Below, piece by piece: positions 23,863-34,835 of a stretch of DNA of 64,000 nucleotides. Under the pieces are notes generated by a model. It did no database searches and was not told the DNA's origin. It saw only the letters and a list, made by a program, of their open reading frames with translations. The translations under genes and the position numbers were made by a program. This DNA comes from Tetmemena sp. SeJ-2015 (taxonomy: Eukaryota > Ciliophora > Spirotrichea > Sporadotrichida > Oxytrichidae), in NCBI GenBank assembly GCA_027382625.1, contig JAJKFJ010021440.1:1-64000 (forward strand), in the 5' to 3' direction. Every line of letters starts with the position of its first letter. The first letter of the stretch is position 1.

Positions 23863-24660
23863 TTACCCCCGATTTTCTTTTAGATTCTCTACTATAATAA
23901 GAGACAATAATATATCATTACTAATAAATAAACTTAGGACTGCAGTCTTCTTGCTGCTTAAATCTTTGCTTCTCTGGAGAAGTTTAGGTAAGAAAACCTT
24001 AGTCAAAAACACATAAGGATATGTATTCACCACAGTCTGTTCCAAAATCTTTTCCATAGGGGCGTCTCTGTAGTAAAATTATACACCTTTAATTATATAA
24101 GATTTAAATCAACAGTATCCATTGAAGATAACTTAAATACAGTTGATCTAAATGAATTATTGTTAACTCCTGCATTATTGACAAGTATAGCAATGTCAAG
24201 GTCTTTGACTTCGTTGTAGATGCGATGATACATTTCGAGTTGCTCTCCTCCATTAGCAAAGTCAGCTTGGACAATTTTAGTTTGGACCTTTCCTTGAGTG
24301 GATTAATCGATTTCTGAGGCCACTCTTTTCAAGCGGTCCATCGATCTAGATACCAAGATGATGTTGAATCCTTTCTAGGCAAATCTTTTCGCCATTTCTT
24401 CTCCAATACCAGAAGTGCAGCCAGTCACCAGAACCCAAGATAAAAGCTATTATAAAAAACTGAATTCTAGATTTGTTGCCATCTCCATATCTTTGGAGAA
24501 GATCATGTTCCTTTAAGAAGAAACTCTTGTAAATGCCTAAAATTAATTTCCAAATTTATAAATTTAAATGCACAGATAAAATCCATAAAGCTTTGGAAGA
24601 AGTACATATATTCCGAGTATAATTGCGAGATAATCAAAGTATCCACTTCAAATATATTTA
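23863..24660 (-). CDS. Short-chain dehydrogenase, N-terminal part (17beta-HSD12/3-ketoacyl-CoA reductase type)
   Basis: NAD(P)H-dependent reductase of the ER membrane type. Reading leftward from about 24660: a membrane segment (DYLAIILGIYVLLPKLYGFY), the stretch HDLLQRYGDG, the cofactor motif TGCTSGIG near 24425, then ILVNNAGVNNN near 24180, and NTYPYVFLTKVFLPKLLQ near 24010. It then ends in AVLSLFISN near 23900 and the next sequence is not dehydrogenase-like. The catalytic Ser...YxxxK half and the C-terminus are missing. No Met was found in frame at the 5' end. A short intron fits near 24560. It is paralogous to the C-terminal fragment at 26747-27474. Confidence 0.8.
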
Positions 24661-24884
24661 TATGTTTTATTTATATTACACAACAGCCCTCTGTCATAAT
24701 GAGAAGCTCTCTTTATAATTAGAAAATAATTTTAGGAATTTTACAAGATTTTCCTCAATCTTACAGGCAAGACTATAAATCAAATAGAATCAAGAAATTA
24801 GAGTAAAAAACACGTTATTAATTACTTTGGTCTTCACTTTTTGGCATTTACAAATTAAATCTGTGGTTATGAATTCGAAATGGG

Positions 24885-26601
24885 TCATTTTTTGGGAAAA
24901 ACAACTTCCATAAATGCTTCCCATTTGGGTTTGTCATAGATATTTGAGTTAAGTATCTTAAGCTTCTCTTCGCATTATTTAATTTATTGATCTAGCTGGG
25001 GTATAGTCCATTTGGGATCGACCACATATCTTTTTCTATCTCTCTCGTGCACGTCACAAATATAAGTAATAGGGAAAATAAAAATCCATTATAGTCATGT
25101 ACACTGAAATCTTCCTTCCACTTTTGAAGATATTCTAACTTGTTCTCAAAATGGAACAAAAAGTCAGAGCGCTTTGATCTCTCGTTTGTTGTAGTGCCTT
25201 GAGTGGCCATGAACAAATGATACAGGAAAAATAAACTGAGCATAACACTCATCACCCCACAATTATAAGGCAGTGAAAATATTTTAATCCTATATATATA
25301 TTCAACAAAGTACTGTCACAAATACAAAAGGCGTTTCCTGATCAAAGAGCCATTTGAAGATAATCCAGTAGGTTGGTTCGATAGTCTCTCCTGTTTTCAA
25401 GTTCTTGAACTTCGCCTCAAATAACCTCTACTCATCTATTACTCCTTTAAAGATCAACACACCTACTATGAAGCCATAAGTTTAACGCTTATAATTTCTT
25501 CTATTCAATATACTTTAGTGAAGTACAGATTATAGCATGGGATAGGATAAAGAGAAGGAACCAGCGGTAGTTGTAGTAGCCAACACAACGATTAATCCAA
25601 ATGCAGTGGTGATCGAACTTTTCTACACACACGTTGCATAGTCGGCAATGCTTTGATCTAGCTGGCTTTTGCAACTTGCAAGTTTTGCATTCCTCTCCTT
25701 TCTTAAATATAAGCCCATCATAGGGGAATCTGTTTACAGCTGCTTTATGGTTTGACTTCTTTATTACTCCTGGATTTGTATATGACGCCATCAAGAAAGA
25801 GATGTAGCAAATACATATTTAGCTATTAAAATAATCCTGAGGGCATTTAAAATTAAAAATCAAAATATTTTTTCTTAAATAGAGTCCTATCTGAATCAAA
25901 TGACTATTTTTGTCATTATATTTTTTATCTTTAAGTCACCCAATATATTTGGTATTCTATTAAAATGAGGAGCAAAGAGATATTAAACTAACCTCTTAAT
26001 TCTCTAATAGTATTTATTTGTGTAAGCGTTAACTAGTTGGGAAGACCCTCCTAACTTTGGAAGAACTATATTTCTTAATTTAACATGCTTTTATTAAATT
26101 CTTCTCTAATTTTCAAGTCTCGTAATTCATTTACATCTAATAAAACAGGAATATTATCGATAAAAGGTGTTAAAATAAAGTTTCACCTGAAATGCTCAAA
26201 ATTTATAGTTCATATTTGTGTAGCAAACTAAATTTTGTATTAAATAAAACGATCATGATTGCAGTGCCGCTAGTTTTGTGATAATTAGAAACATATGGTC
26301 CAGGTATGAATCTATTAAAGCCTACTTTGACATAGATGTAGAAGCCACCCACTGCTAGGAAAAGATAGACAATCTATATCAGAGGATTTGTAGAGAAGCA
26401 TATCCAGTTTATCATAGATTCTATTCTCGCCACGAATCTTTGGCCACACACCTTTTTACCAATCGACCGCAAAAGCTCGGGCAAGGAGTTGAACAGCAAG
26501 TTTCGAATACTTGCCAAGAAACTTCCTGAATTGGGGTCGATGCAAACGAACAAATAGAAAAATGAGGCTACGAAGAGCACTGTCATTAAAAAACCCCACA
26601 T
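24885..26601 (-). CDS. DHHC palmitoyltransferase
   Basis: Integral membrane S-acyltransferase that attaches palmitate to Cys of target proteins. From Met 26601 there is a hydrophobic N-terminus, then a second membrane segment ending in FIPGPYVSNYHK near 26280. The Cys-rich domain lies at 25580-25690: CKTCKLQKPARSKHC, CNVC, FDHHCIWINRCVG with the DHHC motif intact, followed by NYRWFLLFIL. A fourth hydrophobic segment (MLSLFFLYHLFMAT) is near 25210. The end WEAFMEVVFPKK stops at TGA 24885-24887. The exons are separated by unresolved introns or IESs near 25810-26200, 25440-25500 and 25260-25330. The IPGP motif before the Cys-rich domain suggests the ZDHHC4/Swf1 group, but that is inference. Confidence 0.88.
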
Positions 26602-26746
26602 TTTATAATAATATCTACTTTTGATATTCCAAATACTATTACTCAGGGAATAAAATTCAATAGATAGATTCGATTCTTTTTAAGATAAAACGTTTTAAAT
26701 TAATTAAGCAAGCAAAACTAAATATCGCCTTCTCAAATTTTATGTT

Positions 26747-27474
26747 TCAAAGTCTTTTGGCCCACATGTTTGAAGCCGCCTTTTTAATGACTTATTCTAC
26801 TGCGCCATGATGCTTGTTTAAGCTTTATAGTGGTTTAAGAATGACTGAGCTTATAAATCCTTGCTAGTTGTGTCTTGGCGTTCCATAAGATATATGAGTA
26901 TTTCCTAGGCATCTAAAAGCATATGTAGTAAATTTCTCCGAGGTTTCCACAACTCCTCCAGAAGGCAGCCTAGCATTATTTGTAGAAACATAACTTGGCA
27001 ACAGATCAAGAAAATCTATCTCTACAGGTTGCTTTGTCTATCCTTTACTGCAAAGTTAAAAATATCTCCATAGAATAAGCTCATTTTTATATTAAGTTTG
27101 GGTAGAGAGTTTTCTATTCTTATTGTTTCAAACTATTACCTTTCAAATATTTTAGTAGAGGCATAGAGTGCATCAAAAGCTGCTGACTAGTCAGATATAG
27201 CACTAGTAATAGTTATTACTGCGGATCTTATATCACTATTCTTAGTTTAAATTTGAGGTCTTTCTTTCAAAAGAGGTAGCAACAGGTGAGTTAGAAAAGT
27301 GTATGGATAGAGATTGATGATGGTCATCTCCATCAACTCACTCATAGGTGTATCCCTAAAAAAGTTCCTGTAATTAACTCCTGCATTAATTTCAAAAAAA
27401 AGTAGTATAGTTTTGGCAATGTTTGATTTCAATATGAAAAATTGTTGATGTACTACTTCTCCATGAAAATCCAT
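26747..27474 (-). CDS. Short-chain dehydrogenase, C-terminal part
   Basis: Second member of the same dehydrogenase family as 23863-24660. Reading starts at Met 27474 (MDFHGEVVHQQF), which corresponds to the middle of the fold, followed by FFEINAGVNYRNFF, LYPYTFLTHLLLPLL near 27290, the strand SAVITITSAIS, and the catalytic YASTK near 27150. After a likely intron (GTAATAG...TTTGCAG, about 27060-27140) come IDFLDLLPSYVSTNNA and the C-terminus ending MWAKRL at TGA 26747-26749. The cofactor-binding TGxxxGIG half is absent: only 35 nt separate the start from the U2AF-like gene on the other strand. As it stands it could not bind NAD(P)H. Confidence 0.8.
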
Positions 27475-27509
27475 TAAGAATTAAGTATTATAATTTAAAA
27501 GTTGAATCG

Positions 27510-29405
27510 ATGGAAGAAAACAAGTCACCAGTCACTTAAGTAGTAAGTTCAGACCCCAATCCCAATGCTCCCCCCACAGCCACTCTGATGGCTCCATCCT
27601 CTTCTTCTAAGGACAGTTAACTCAAAAAGTCAAGGAGTAGTAGGTCGCGCTCTCGTGAGCACCGCTCTCACAAAAGAGATGAAGTCGACAGAGACAGGAA
27701 GAGGAAAGATGACCGTAGAGACAAAGACAGAGCTAACGATCGAGATCGCAAAAGAGACAGAAGTAGAGACAACAAATCTAGAGTCAAAGAAAGGAGCAGG
27801 AGCAATGGCAAAAGCTCAAGAAGAGACAAGCGAAGATCCTCAAGGTCTAGAAGCGATGAGAGAAAGCATCGCCATAGGTCTTCTAGAATTTAATTTTATA
27901 AAGCATTGGAATTTAAATATAGTGTATATTAGCTTAATCAATTTTGCTTACTCTTTTAATTAATATTAGGATGTATCCTTATTTATTAGAAGAAGATCAT
28001 CTTCAGGAAGAAGAAATCGTCACAGAAGAGATAGAAGTTCTGACAGAAGAAGAGCTAGAGACGATAAACTTATAATTTGCGCATTCAATTAATGAGCCTT
28101 TATGAACTATTTAAAGTTTAGAAAGCGAAAGGCTTCTAGCTTCATCTGACAGTTCTTCGTCATCTTCCTCTTCCGATAGCTCCGTTGAGAGGAGAAAGAA
28201 GAAGGAACAGCAGATGCGCAGAATAAAAAACAATGAGTAAGTTATTTCTAGAGAATTTCATTGGCTATTAGATTCCCGTCAGGACGCGAGAACCAATCAA
28301 GTAATGACTACCCAATTATATTCAATATAGAGAAGTTTCCATATTAACTTATTTTATAGGAACGTCCATCCGTATTTCCAAAGGAAGAAGGCTGGAGAAG
28401 CAGCTGAGGCTGAGATCGGACCTGGCGATTCCCGTTTATTTTGGGACGGTTTCTAATGGGTGACTCGAGCCTAGCAAGTCTTTGATGTGGCTTAGAGTGC
28501 AGTCGATAAAGCCACAAAGGCAGTGACGGGTGAAGATAGATAATAAAACTTGGAGAGAGTAGCTGCCTCGAGGACAGTTATTATTGAAAACATTGGCCTG
28601 GACTTAGGTCTGACTGCTAAAGACATCTAGCGATTCCTTCTAGACGAGCTATAGAAAATTGGTGAGAAGGATATTGAAATTGTGGATGTGGATATGGAAT
28701 ATGGCCCTACTTCAATTGCAGTAGAGCTCAAAGAGAAAACAATGGTGGACAGAATGAAGAAACTAGACGGCATTTATTGCCTGGGAGAAAATCTCAAAGT
28801 CAGAAGACTCAATGAGGAAACTGCCCAAACTAATGCTATTGCAGCAGCCATCACTCATTAAATTTCACATTTGAATCGATATAAAGCTGCTTAAGTTTAT
28901 AAACTGTTGCAGCTTTGAAGTCACTTACATCTGCTGGAAATGGGGCTGATGGAGAGTCTGAGTTGAACTTAAAAGCAAATTCTTTGAAAACCCTCAACCC
29001 CTCTACTGTGGTTAAGCTATCCAATCTTTTCAATAGAGAAGAAGAGCTTACACCTGACCTTTATGAAAAATTTGAGTATTAGATAAATGATTAAATAATT
29101 AATGAAGAACTCTATGAGGACATGGAAGAGGAGTTTTCAAGAGGCTATCACCTTAAAAAGATAAGAATAGTAAGAGCCAATGAAGAGCGTCTAGGTGCTG
29201 AAGTGGGTGCTGTGTTTGTGGAATTCATGGACAAATCAAGTGCTGCTACTGCTATAAAGAAGATGAGAGGCTTAATAAAATTTAATCTTACTAAAATTGT
29301 ATCTTTATAGGCAGGGTGTACGATGGAAGAGAAGTTAGAGCAAACTATGTAGATGAAAAACTTTACTTTACTGATCTATGTCCACCAGTAGCTGATGTGG
29401 ATTGA
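27510..29405 (+). CDS. U2AF65-like splicing factor
   Basis: Nuclear factor that recognises the 3' end of introns. MEENKSPVTQ begins an Arg/Ser/Asp-rich N-terminal domain (residues about 40-170: SRSSRSRSREHRSHKR, RDRDRKRDRSRD). HPYFQRKKAGE and RLFWDGFQWV follow in the linker. One RRM lies at 28570-28840 (VIIENIGLDLGL, GENLKVRRLN), and a C-terminal UHM-type RRM at 28960-29405 (VVKLSNLFNREEELT, VGAVFVEFMDKSSAATAIKK, GREVRANYVDEKLYF). Canonical U2AF65 has two RRMs before the UHM; only one is seen here. One GT-AG intron (28237-28359) and four pointer-flanked inserts cut the gene. Start ATG 27510 gives the full RS domain; stop is TGA 29403-29405. Confidence 0.88.
27884..27986 (+). other. IES in U2AF-like gene, pointer TAGAA, 103 nt
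   Basis: TAGAA occurs at 27884-27888 and 27987-27991. Removing one copy and the intervening DNA joins KHRHRSSR to RRSSSGRRNRHRR in frame across the RS domain. The insert is AT-rich and lacks GT-AG ends at the junction. Confidence 0.75.
28079..28124 (+). other. Probable IES in U2AF-like gene, pointer GCG, 46 nt
   Basis: GCG at 28079-28081 and 28125-28127. Removal joins RARDDKLIIC to ERLLASSDSSSS in frame. The region is disordered and poorly conserved, so the border is less certain than the others. Confidence 0.5.
28237..28359 (+). other. Canonical GT-AG intron in U2AF-like gene, 123 nt
   Basis: Begins GTAAGTTATTT and ends ATTTTATAG. Splicing joins RRIKNNE to NVHPYFQRKK in frame. It contrasts with the pointer-flanked inserts in the same gene. 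Confidence 0.8.
28839..28906 (+). other. IES in U2AF-like gene, pointer TTGCAGC, 68 nt
   Basis: A 7-bp repeat TTGCAGC stands at 28839-28845 and 28907-28913. Deletion of 28839-28906 joins AQTNAIA to ALKSLTSAG in frame, removing a TGA-containing AT-rich stretch. There are no GT-AG borders. This is the strongest pointer in the window. Confidence 0.85.
29268..29308 (+). other. IES in U2AF-like gene, pointer AGGC, 41 nt
   Basis: AGGC at 29268-29271 and 29309-29312. Deletion joins AIKKMRG to RVYDGREVRANYV in frame, matching the end of the UHM fold (GLTGRKFANRVV in U2AF65). The insert starts AGGCTTAATA, not GT. Confidence 0.85.
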
Positions 29406-29530
29406 ATTCGCATCTACGATAGCTCATTCACGCAAGTTCTTTACTCATAATATAAAGTTTAATTAATTTCTAAGCTGTTATCTTCAAGAATATCAATACT
29501 TTGATAATATTTTATTTGAAATAATTTATA

Positions 29531-31472
29531 TCATTTAACGAAAGAAAAATATTCTTTAAAATCCGAATCACTCAAAAGCTTTGGCCGGATTCTTTTTCCC
29601 TCTAAAGTGGTATCCCTATTTTCTCGCTTGAATACTAAACTTTAAAAAGTCAACGAAAATATTTTTCTTAGAAAGAGTTTTTAAATATAAAATTTTTGTG
29701 TTAATTTAGTTATAAAAAAATTATCTATAGATCGTATTTTTGCAGAAAGACCTCCTCCTTGCACAGCCTCATTGAATTTAAACTAGTTATATTTGGCTAG
29801 AAATCCATCAAGCTTTTCACAGTCATTAAATCTTATTTCGCCATTTGGAACTTCATAAAATTTCCCTATCTTTCTAATAGAAGCCTCTCTATCTAGACTT
29901 TTTGCCTTCAAAGAGCGAAGCGTTTGATGATTCAGTTTTGTTGGCTCATTATTATGAGAACCTTAAGTGTACTCGTTATTCTAAATATAATAAAAATGAA
30001 TTATATTCTTATTAGCTTGGTTTAATCTCTCAGGAGCTATATTTGCTTAATCTTTTAGCTAAAGCTATTTTCTGGAAGCATTAAAGATGCATCACCTAAA
30101 TTTTGGTAAGTTAATTTAAAATTCTTGATGAAAATATTAAGAAGAAGTTTGATTCATTTCTCTCTTTTCAATTTAGAACTGTCTTGGAGAAACCTAAGAA
30201 AGCAAAAAATTTCTCATCATTTCATCCTTTTCTTGCTCAATATAAGCTTTCACAATCTCCTGATCTCTGTTTACTTAGAAAGTTAAATCATATACAAAAG
30301 TATATCTTGATAAGTTTTGAGATTGTTTCTTTATCTTTGTTTATATGTAGCATATATTTACAATAAATATATTCGTTATTTGTTAAGAATGCTCTAACTT
30401 TGAGCCATTTTAGTCCTTATTCATAGGTGAAATGACATAGACTCTTCAGATCCATCATTGTTCAAGTTCATCTTTCTCCTCGACATGGATCGGAGTTATT
30501 GGTTGAACTAAAACTTTTGTCTTATCATTTTAATTATCATCAGATTGTCTGGCTAACGCTATCTACTTGGCATTGATAAATGGTCAACGCGCTTCGGGCT
30601 AATTGAAAATTTCTAAAATACAGTAGGCTGCTTGTAGTTACTCAACAATACTATATTGCTCTTGTGGAAAACCCATCGTTGCTTTGAGAATAGTCGTTTT
30701 GGTAAACTTATTCTCTGGTAAATTATTTTGATCAAAAATTAAATACAAAATTAATCTTATTCAACATTACTCTTTCCCTCTCCGTGAAACTCACGAGGAA
30801 TTGGATCTTGATTAAAGTTCTTTTTAAATTTTAAAGGAGGAAGGGTGTTTTCTTCATTTTAATTTATTAAGTTTTCCTACTTATGGTCTTAAGAATCCTC
30901 ATTTTTGGGCTCATTTTAGAGTAAAATCTATGTGTTAGTCTGCTGCTTAATATTGCCAGAAGTTTAGTTCAAAAGCATTATATCTTCTTTTTCTTGACGA
31001 GGAGATATCTGAGTTTCTTGTTTTAAGATGTTACTTATACTCAGGTCTTGCTTTCGTTTTTCCTGGTCGGCAACTTCATTCGCCTGAGTTATTCTAATGA
31101 TCTAAGTTTGTCTCATAACTTAGAGTTTAGCCTATTGAATTTAAGTCAAAGGAAATTTTTTAATGTCAATCCTATTAAGGTTATATCATTGGATTGCAAA
31201 TTTTGAGGTTTCTAGAACTCAATGGTTTAAGCCATTTACAAAAATCTATAATAAAATTGCAAAATAATTAAACCTCAATTTGAATGCTATAGTCTATTGT
31301 CTTCTCGAGTGGCAGGGTTTAGGGCTGGCTCAGTTCAAGCACTCTTCTCTTACTTGTTTTTATCATATTTGCTCAAACTGGAATCTTAGAAAGCGAGCTA
31401 TTGATAATGGGAGGAGACAGAGCTTAAATCCTAATTTAGTCTGAACTATTTTTTCTCATGTCCACGGCTCAT
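29531..31472 (-). CDS. Unassigned Gln/Asn-rich protein
   Basis: Not recognised. From about 31472 (MSRGHEKKQFRLNQ) the minus strand is open under TAR=Gln in several linked segments: a Gln-rich charged stretch (ITQANEVADQEKRKQD near 31070), KFKKNFNQDPIPREF near 30810, a more ordered block (MGFPQEQYSIVEQLQAAYCI) near 30660, and KLNHQTLRSLKAKSLD near 29910. It ends at TGA 29531-29533. An in-frame TGA at 30584-30586 splits an otherwise continuous frame. Borders between segments are not resolved; an alternative Met lies at 31552. Confidence 0.5.
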
Positions 31473-31532
31473 AAATTAACCAAGAGATTTCTGAAAAAAA
31501 TGGTACATTTTAAGTGAAAAGATTTAAGAGTT

Positions 31533-34045
31533 TCATATTTTTGAGGAGACATTTTATTATTTTGAGCAGGTGAATATTGCCCCTAATTAGGTATAGTAAT
31601 CTAGGTGTACAACTGAGATATAAATAATATGACACAATTTAATTTAAACGAAAGAGAATTAATTATATGTCTCTTAGTTATTGTTGAAGAGGAGAGTTTT
31701 CATTATAGATAAGATTTAATATTGTTTCGGATTTATTAAAATTTATAACAATTAAAATAAGATTGATTCATGGAAAAAAATGAGAAGATTAACTACATTA
31801 AACTTCTATTTTTGAATTATGAGTTTATTTAATTTGCTTTTCATTAAATTTACATTTATATCATTCTCATATTTGACTCCAGCCATTTTGAGTAAGTTAT
31901 TTATAGTTTCTTCTTTTTTAGCTATTTCATGTTGTACCAGATAATTTTTGTAGTCATTATCTTTTAGCTTGAAGTATTGTAACCTCATTCCATTAATTTC
32001 TGCCTTTGACTTCATTTGCAGATCCAATTGCTGTCCCAGAATCGGCCTTAACTTTATTTTATTAGAGTTCTTCGTTGACTAAATTTATCGCTAGGGACTG
32101 CTTTGACTCAAATAAAAAGAAGGATAAAATAAGTAGAAAAAGTATATTCGTTAGACTAATAAGAACTCCACCCATCCGAGAATTTAAATTCTTTCCTTAA
32201 TTTAAAAACTATGAGGAATTAAATAAGCTTTAGATTATGAATTATTTAATTGTAAGTTGGGGATTTTGAATTAAGTTTAGGAGTATAGAAACTGGAAGCA
32301 TGTGTAGAACTAAGGATTTTAAGTTACTGATTCTCCCTCATTTTCAACTATGGGCCCTGTGACCGATAAGATTGATTCCTTAACTTATGTAAAAATTAAT
32401 TGAATTAAACCACTCATTAAATAACTATTTGTTGAGATCTTGCTGCTGCTCCTATTGCTGAAACTACTAATTTTTACTGTAGAAAGAAATACTCATGAGC
32501 TCCTTCTGCTTGCTCTCTACAGTCCTCAAAACTTCCCTCACCTTAATTTTATCTTAAAGCAAGATCTTCTTCTACTTCTTTAGAAAAAAATAACAATAAT
32601 CATAATGCAAAGTATATCTTTGTATCCTCAAATGGAGTCTCAGTTATCAAGCTGATGTGGTTCGCATTTTAAAGAGTTATTTCTAACTTTCTAATAGGTT
32701 CCACTTTCATAAGTTATACAGAAAAAGTGAAAATGTATTTATAAATTCAGCTTAGGATCAGTTTGGTTATTTGAAAAGGTCATATTCAAAGGGTTACTGC
32801 TCGTATTCCCAAAGTTTAAGAGTGTCTTATTTGTTTAATTATAATTACAATAAATATATCAATATTTGTTGGGACTTGTGCAATCATTTTCTATAAACGA
32901 GGATTGGAATTTTAGATTGTTAGTCTGTCTTCTGACTCCTCAGTAAACTATTTAGATATAATTTAGATGATTTAAAATTAAAAGTTGAATTAACTGTGAA
33001 TTAATTTCCTCGCATAAATTAAGGAGAGTATTATTTCAGATTGGATTGTGGGGAACGGGACTTTTCTAAATTTGGCTTTCCTACATTTGTTCCAAGAAGA
33101 AAACTTTCATTCCTAAGAGCCATTAGTCTAGCCACCATATGATCATTTAACATGCGATATTAAGATAACTTAATTGCAAATCTTAAATTTAATTTAAATA
33201 GACAAAAATATCAAATTAAGCTAAAAATAAAGAACGAAGTTGGTATATTTATTTAGAAATGATCATCATTCTTTGTTGAGATATCTTTTTTACTTTATTT
33301 TTGCCTTGTATTGAATTCCTTTGCCATTGATTAATTAGAATGAACATCTATCGACGCTAAAACAGCTCCTGTTGCGGATATTCTTGCTTAGGAACCCCAT
33401 GAACTGTCTAGCTCCTTCAGTTTTTGTATAGCAATTCTCTCCATATCAAGTCTATCCTATAATTCTATTGATCTTCCCGTTACAGATCGCTCCCTTGGGT
33501 AGCTAGTAACTTTATTTAGAAAGAAAGCTAATAGAAAGAAAAAATATGATAAATGAATAACTCCTACTGCAATAGGAGAGGGCATAATATTTGAAAAGCC
33601 ATAGCTATGAGAGGCGTCCCCATCTCTTTCCTCTTGAGATTACCTTCTATCTATTTTCTGGGATTGAATTTTACTTGACAAGATCTATTGATGGTTTATT
33701 CTGTTATACGCCTGAGTAGTTCCTTTTGACCTTGGTTCTCGGGTAGAACTGAGAAGATCATCCTTGTCTTTTTAAATGCTGCTACTCATCCGAACTTTAA
33801 AGTTATTAATTAGGACAGATTATAGAATTATTTAATCTGTAGGTTTAGTATGAATTCCTGACACCTCAAAAGACTGAGGTACGAGAGTATGCGGATATTC
33901 GTAGAGTTTACTGTCATTTTGGCTTTCACTCTCTTCAATAGACTTCCTTCTCATATGTCCTGGATTTAAAAATCCAAATGTTTGCTACTATTATAAGCTA
34001 TAGATTTTAAATGGTAGACTTGGCAATAGTTTCTCTTTTAGCCAT
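31533..34045 (-). CDS. Unassigned protein with one membrane segment and a coiled coil
   Basis: Family unknown. The first Met is at 34045 (MAKRETIAKST), and a frame change near 33985 leads into a long open stretch: disordered Ser/Gln-rich sequence (RRKSIEESESQNDSK), a single strongly hydrophobic segment near 33560 (VIHLSYFFFLLAFFLN), then charged helix (RSIELQDRLDMERIAIQ). Further left are segments KVEPIRKLEITLQNANH (about 32690) and Gln-rich KNQQFQQQEQQQDLNKQ (about 32460), then a coiled coil (LGQQLDLQMKSKAEI, HEIAKKEETINNLLKMAG) at 31820-32040. It may be two genes rather than one; the left end is a limit, not a proven stop. Confidence 0.4.
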
Positions 34046-34172
34046 GATGCTAAACTAACTAGATTTTTTTAAACTTATTTTACTTTATTTATCCACGCCA
34101 TTTAGTGAAAATCTACCAATCTAAGTTAAAATGATTCATTAAGCTATTTGTAATTTTCTCACCTTTTACTAT

Positions 34173-34487
34173 ATGGATACGATGCTTTGCAACGACTACT
34201 ATCTAAGTTATCAGGAGTGCGAGGAAGAATATTCTAGTAAATCCTATTTACGCTATTGGTCAAGGAAGAAACTTTTACGCTAGTGCATGAACAGACTCGA
34301 TGAGTATAAGGCTTGCGTAGTAGGAATCAACCAAGATAAATTTATGTATCAATTTGGCAAGGAGAAGTAAACTCTCACGCCACAGGACATGCATCAGAAA
34401 TACCAAAACATGAACTCTAAAGCTAATTCATAAGATAACAATAATCTAGAGAAACCGGATGAAGAAGAAGAATTAGTTAAACTATGA
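34173..34487 (+). CDS. Twin CX9C protein (mitochondrial intermembrane-space type)
   Basis: A complete, uninterrupted 104-residue ORF that appears only when TAA/TAG are read as Gln. MDTMLCNDYYLSYQEC carries the first CX9C (Cys6-Cys16), and CMNRLDEYKAC the second, about 29 residues later. Proteins with this twin motif form a disulfide-linked helical hairpin after Mia40 import into the mitochondrial intermembrane space, and many are respiratory-chain assembly factors. The C-terminal third is charged, with an acidic tail (KPDEEEELVKL). Four Cys in the exact 9-residue spacing make the motif call strong; the specific family member is not identified. Confidence 0.72.
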
Positions 34488-34835
34488 AAGTAATTTAGTA
34501 AAGCAAGCCAATTTTGTGAAAATAAATTTAAGATCTATACTTATCTCAAAATCTTTGATTTTTCTTTTAATAGAACAGGATTAGTAAAATTAAAGCTGTC
34601 CAGGATTTATAGATAATAAACAAAAAATAATGTCACTTTTCGGAAGCTAAAAATCGAAGAAAGATAAAGATAGTTTGAGAGATCCTTCTGCTCTCACCTT
34701 TTAAAATACAGAGATGCTTAAAAGAATTTTATTAATTTTATATGTGCATAGAATAAAATTCATAAAATTTTAGAATATTTTTGTAATTATCTATCAAGTT
34801 AAATCGCTAACTATCTCAGCTATTATTAATAATTA
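34488..34835. other. Gap with a possible upstream exon of the transporter
   Basis: AT-rich. An ATG at 34630 opens a short hydrophilic stretch (MSLFGSQKSKKDKDSLRDP, then SALTFQNTE) that ends in AT-rich sequence. It could be the true first exon of the downstream transporter or a separate small peptide; I cannot tell. Confidence 0.3.

Noticed and set aside
27655..27963. 102-codon ORF rich in Glu and Thr
   Set aside because: It is another frame of the Arg/Ser domain of the U2AF-like gene.
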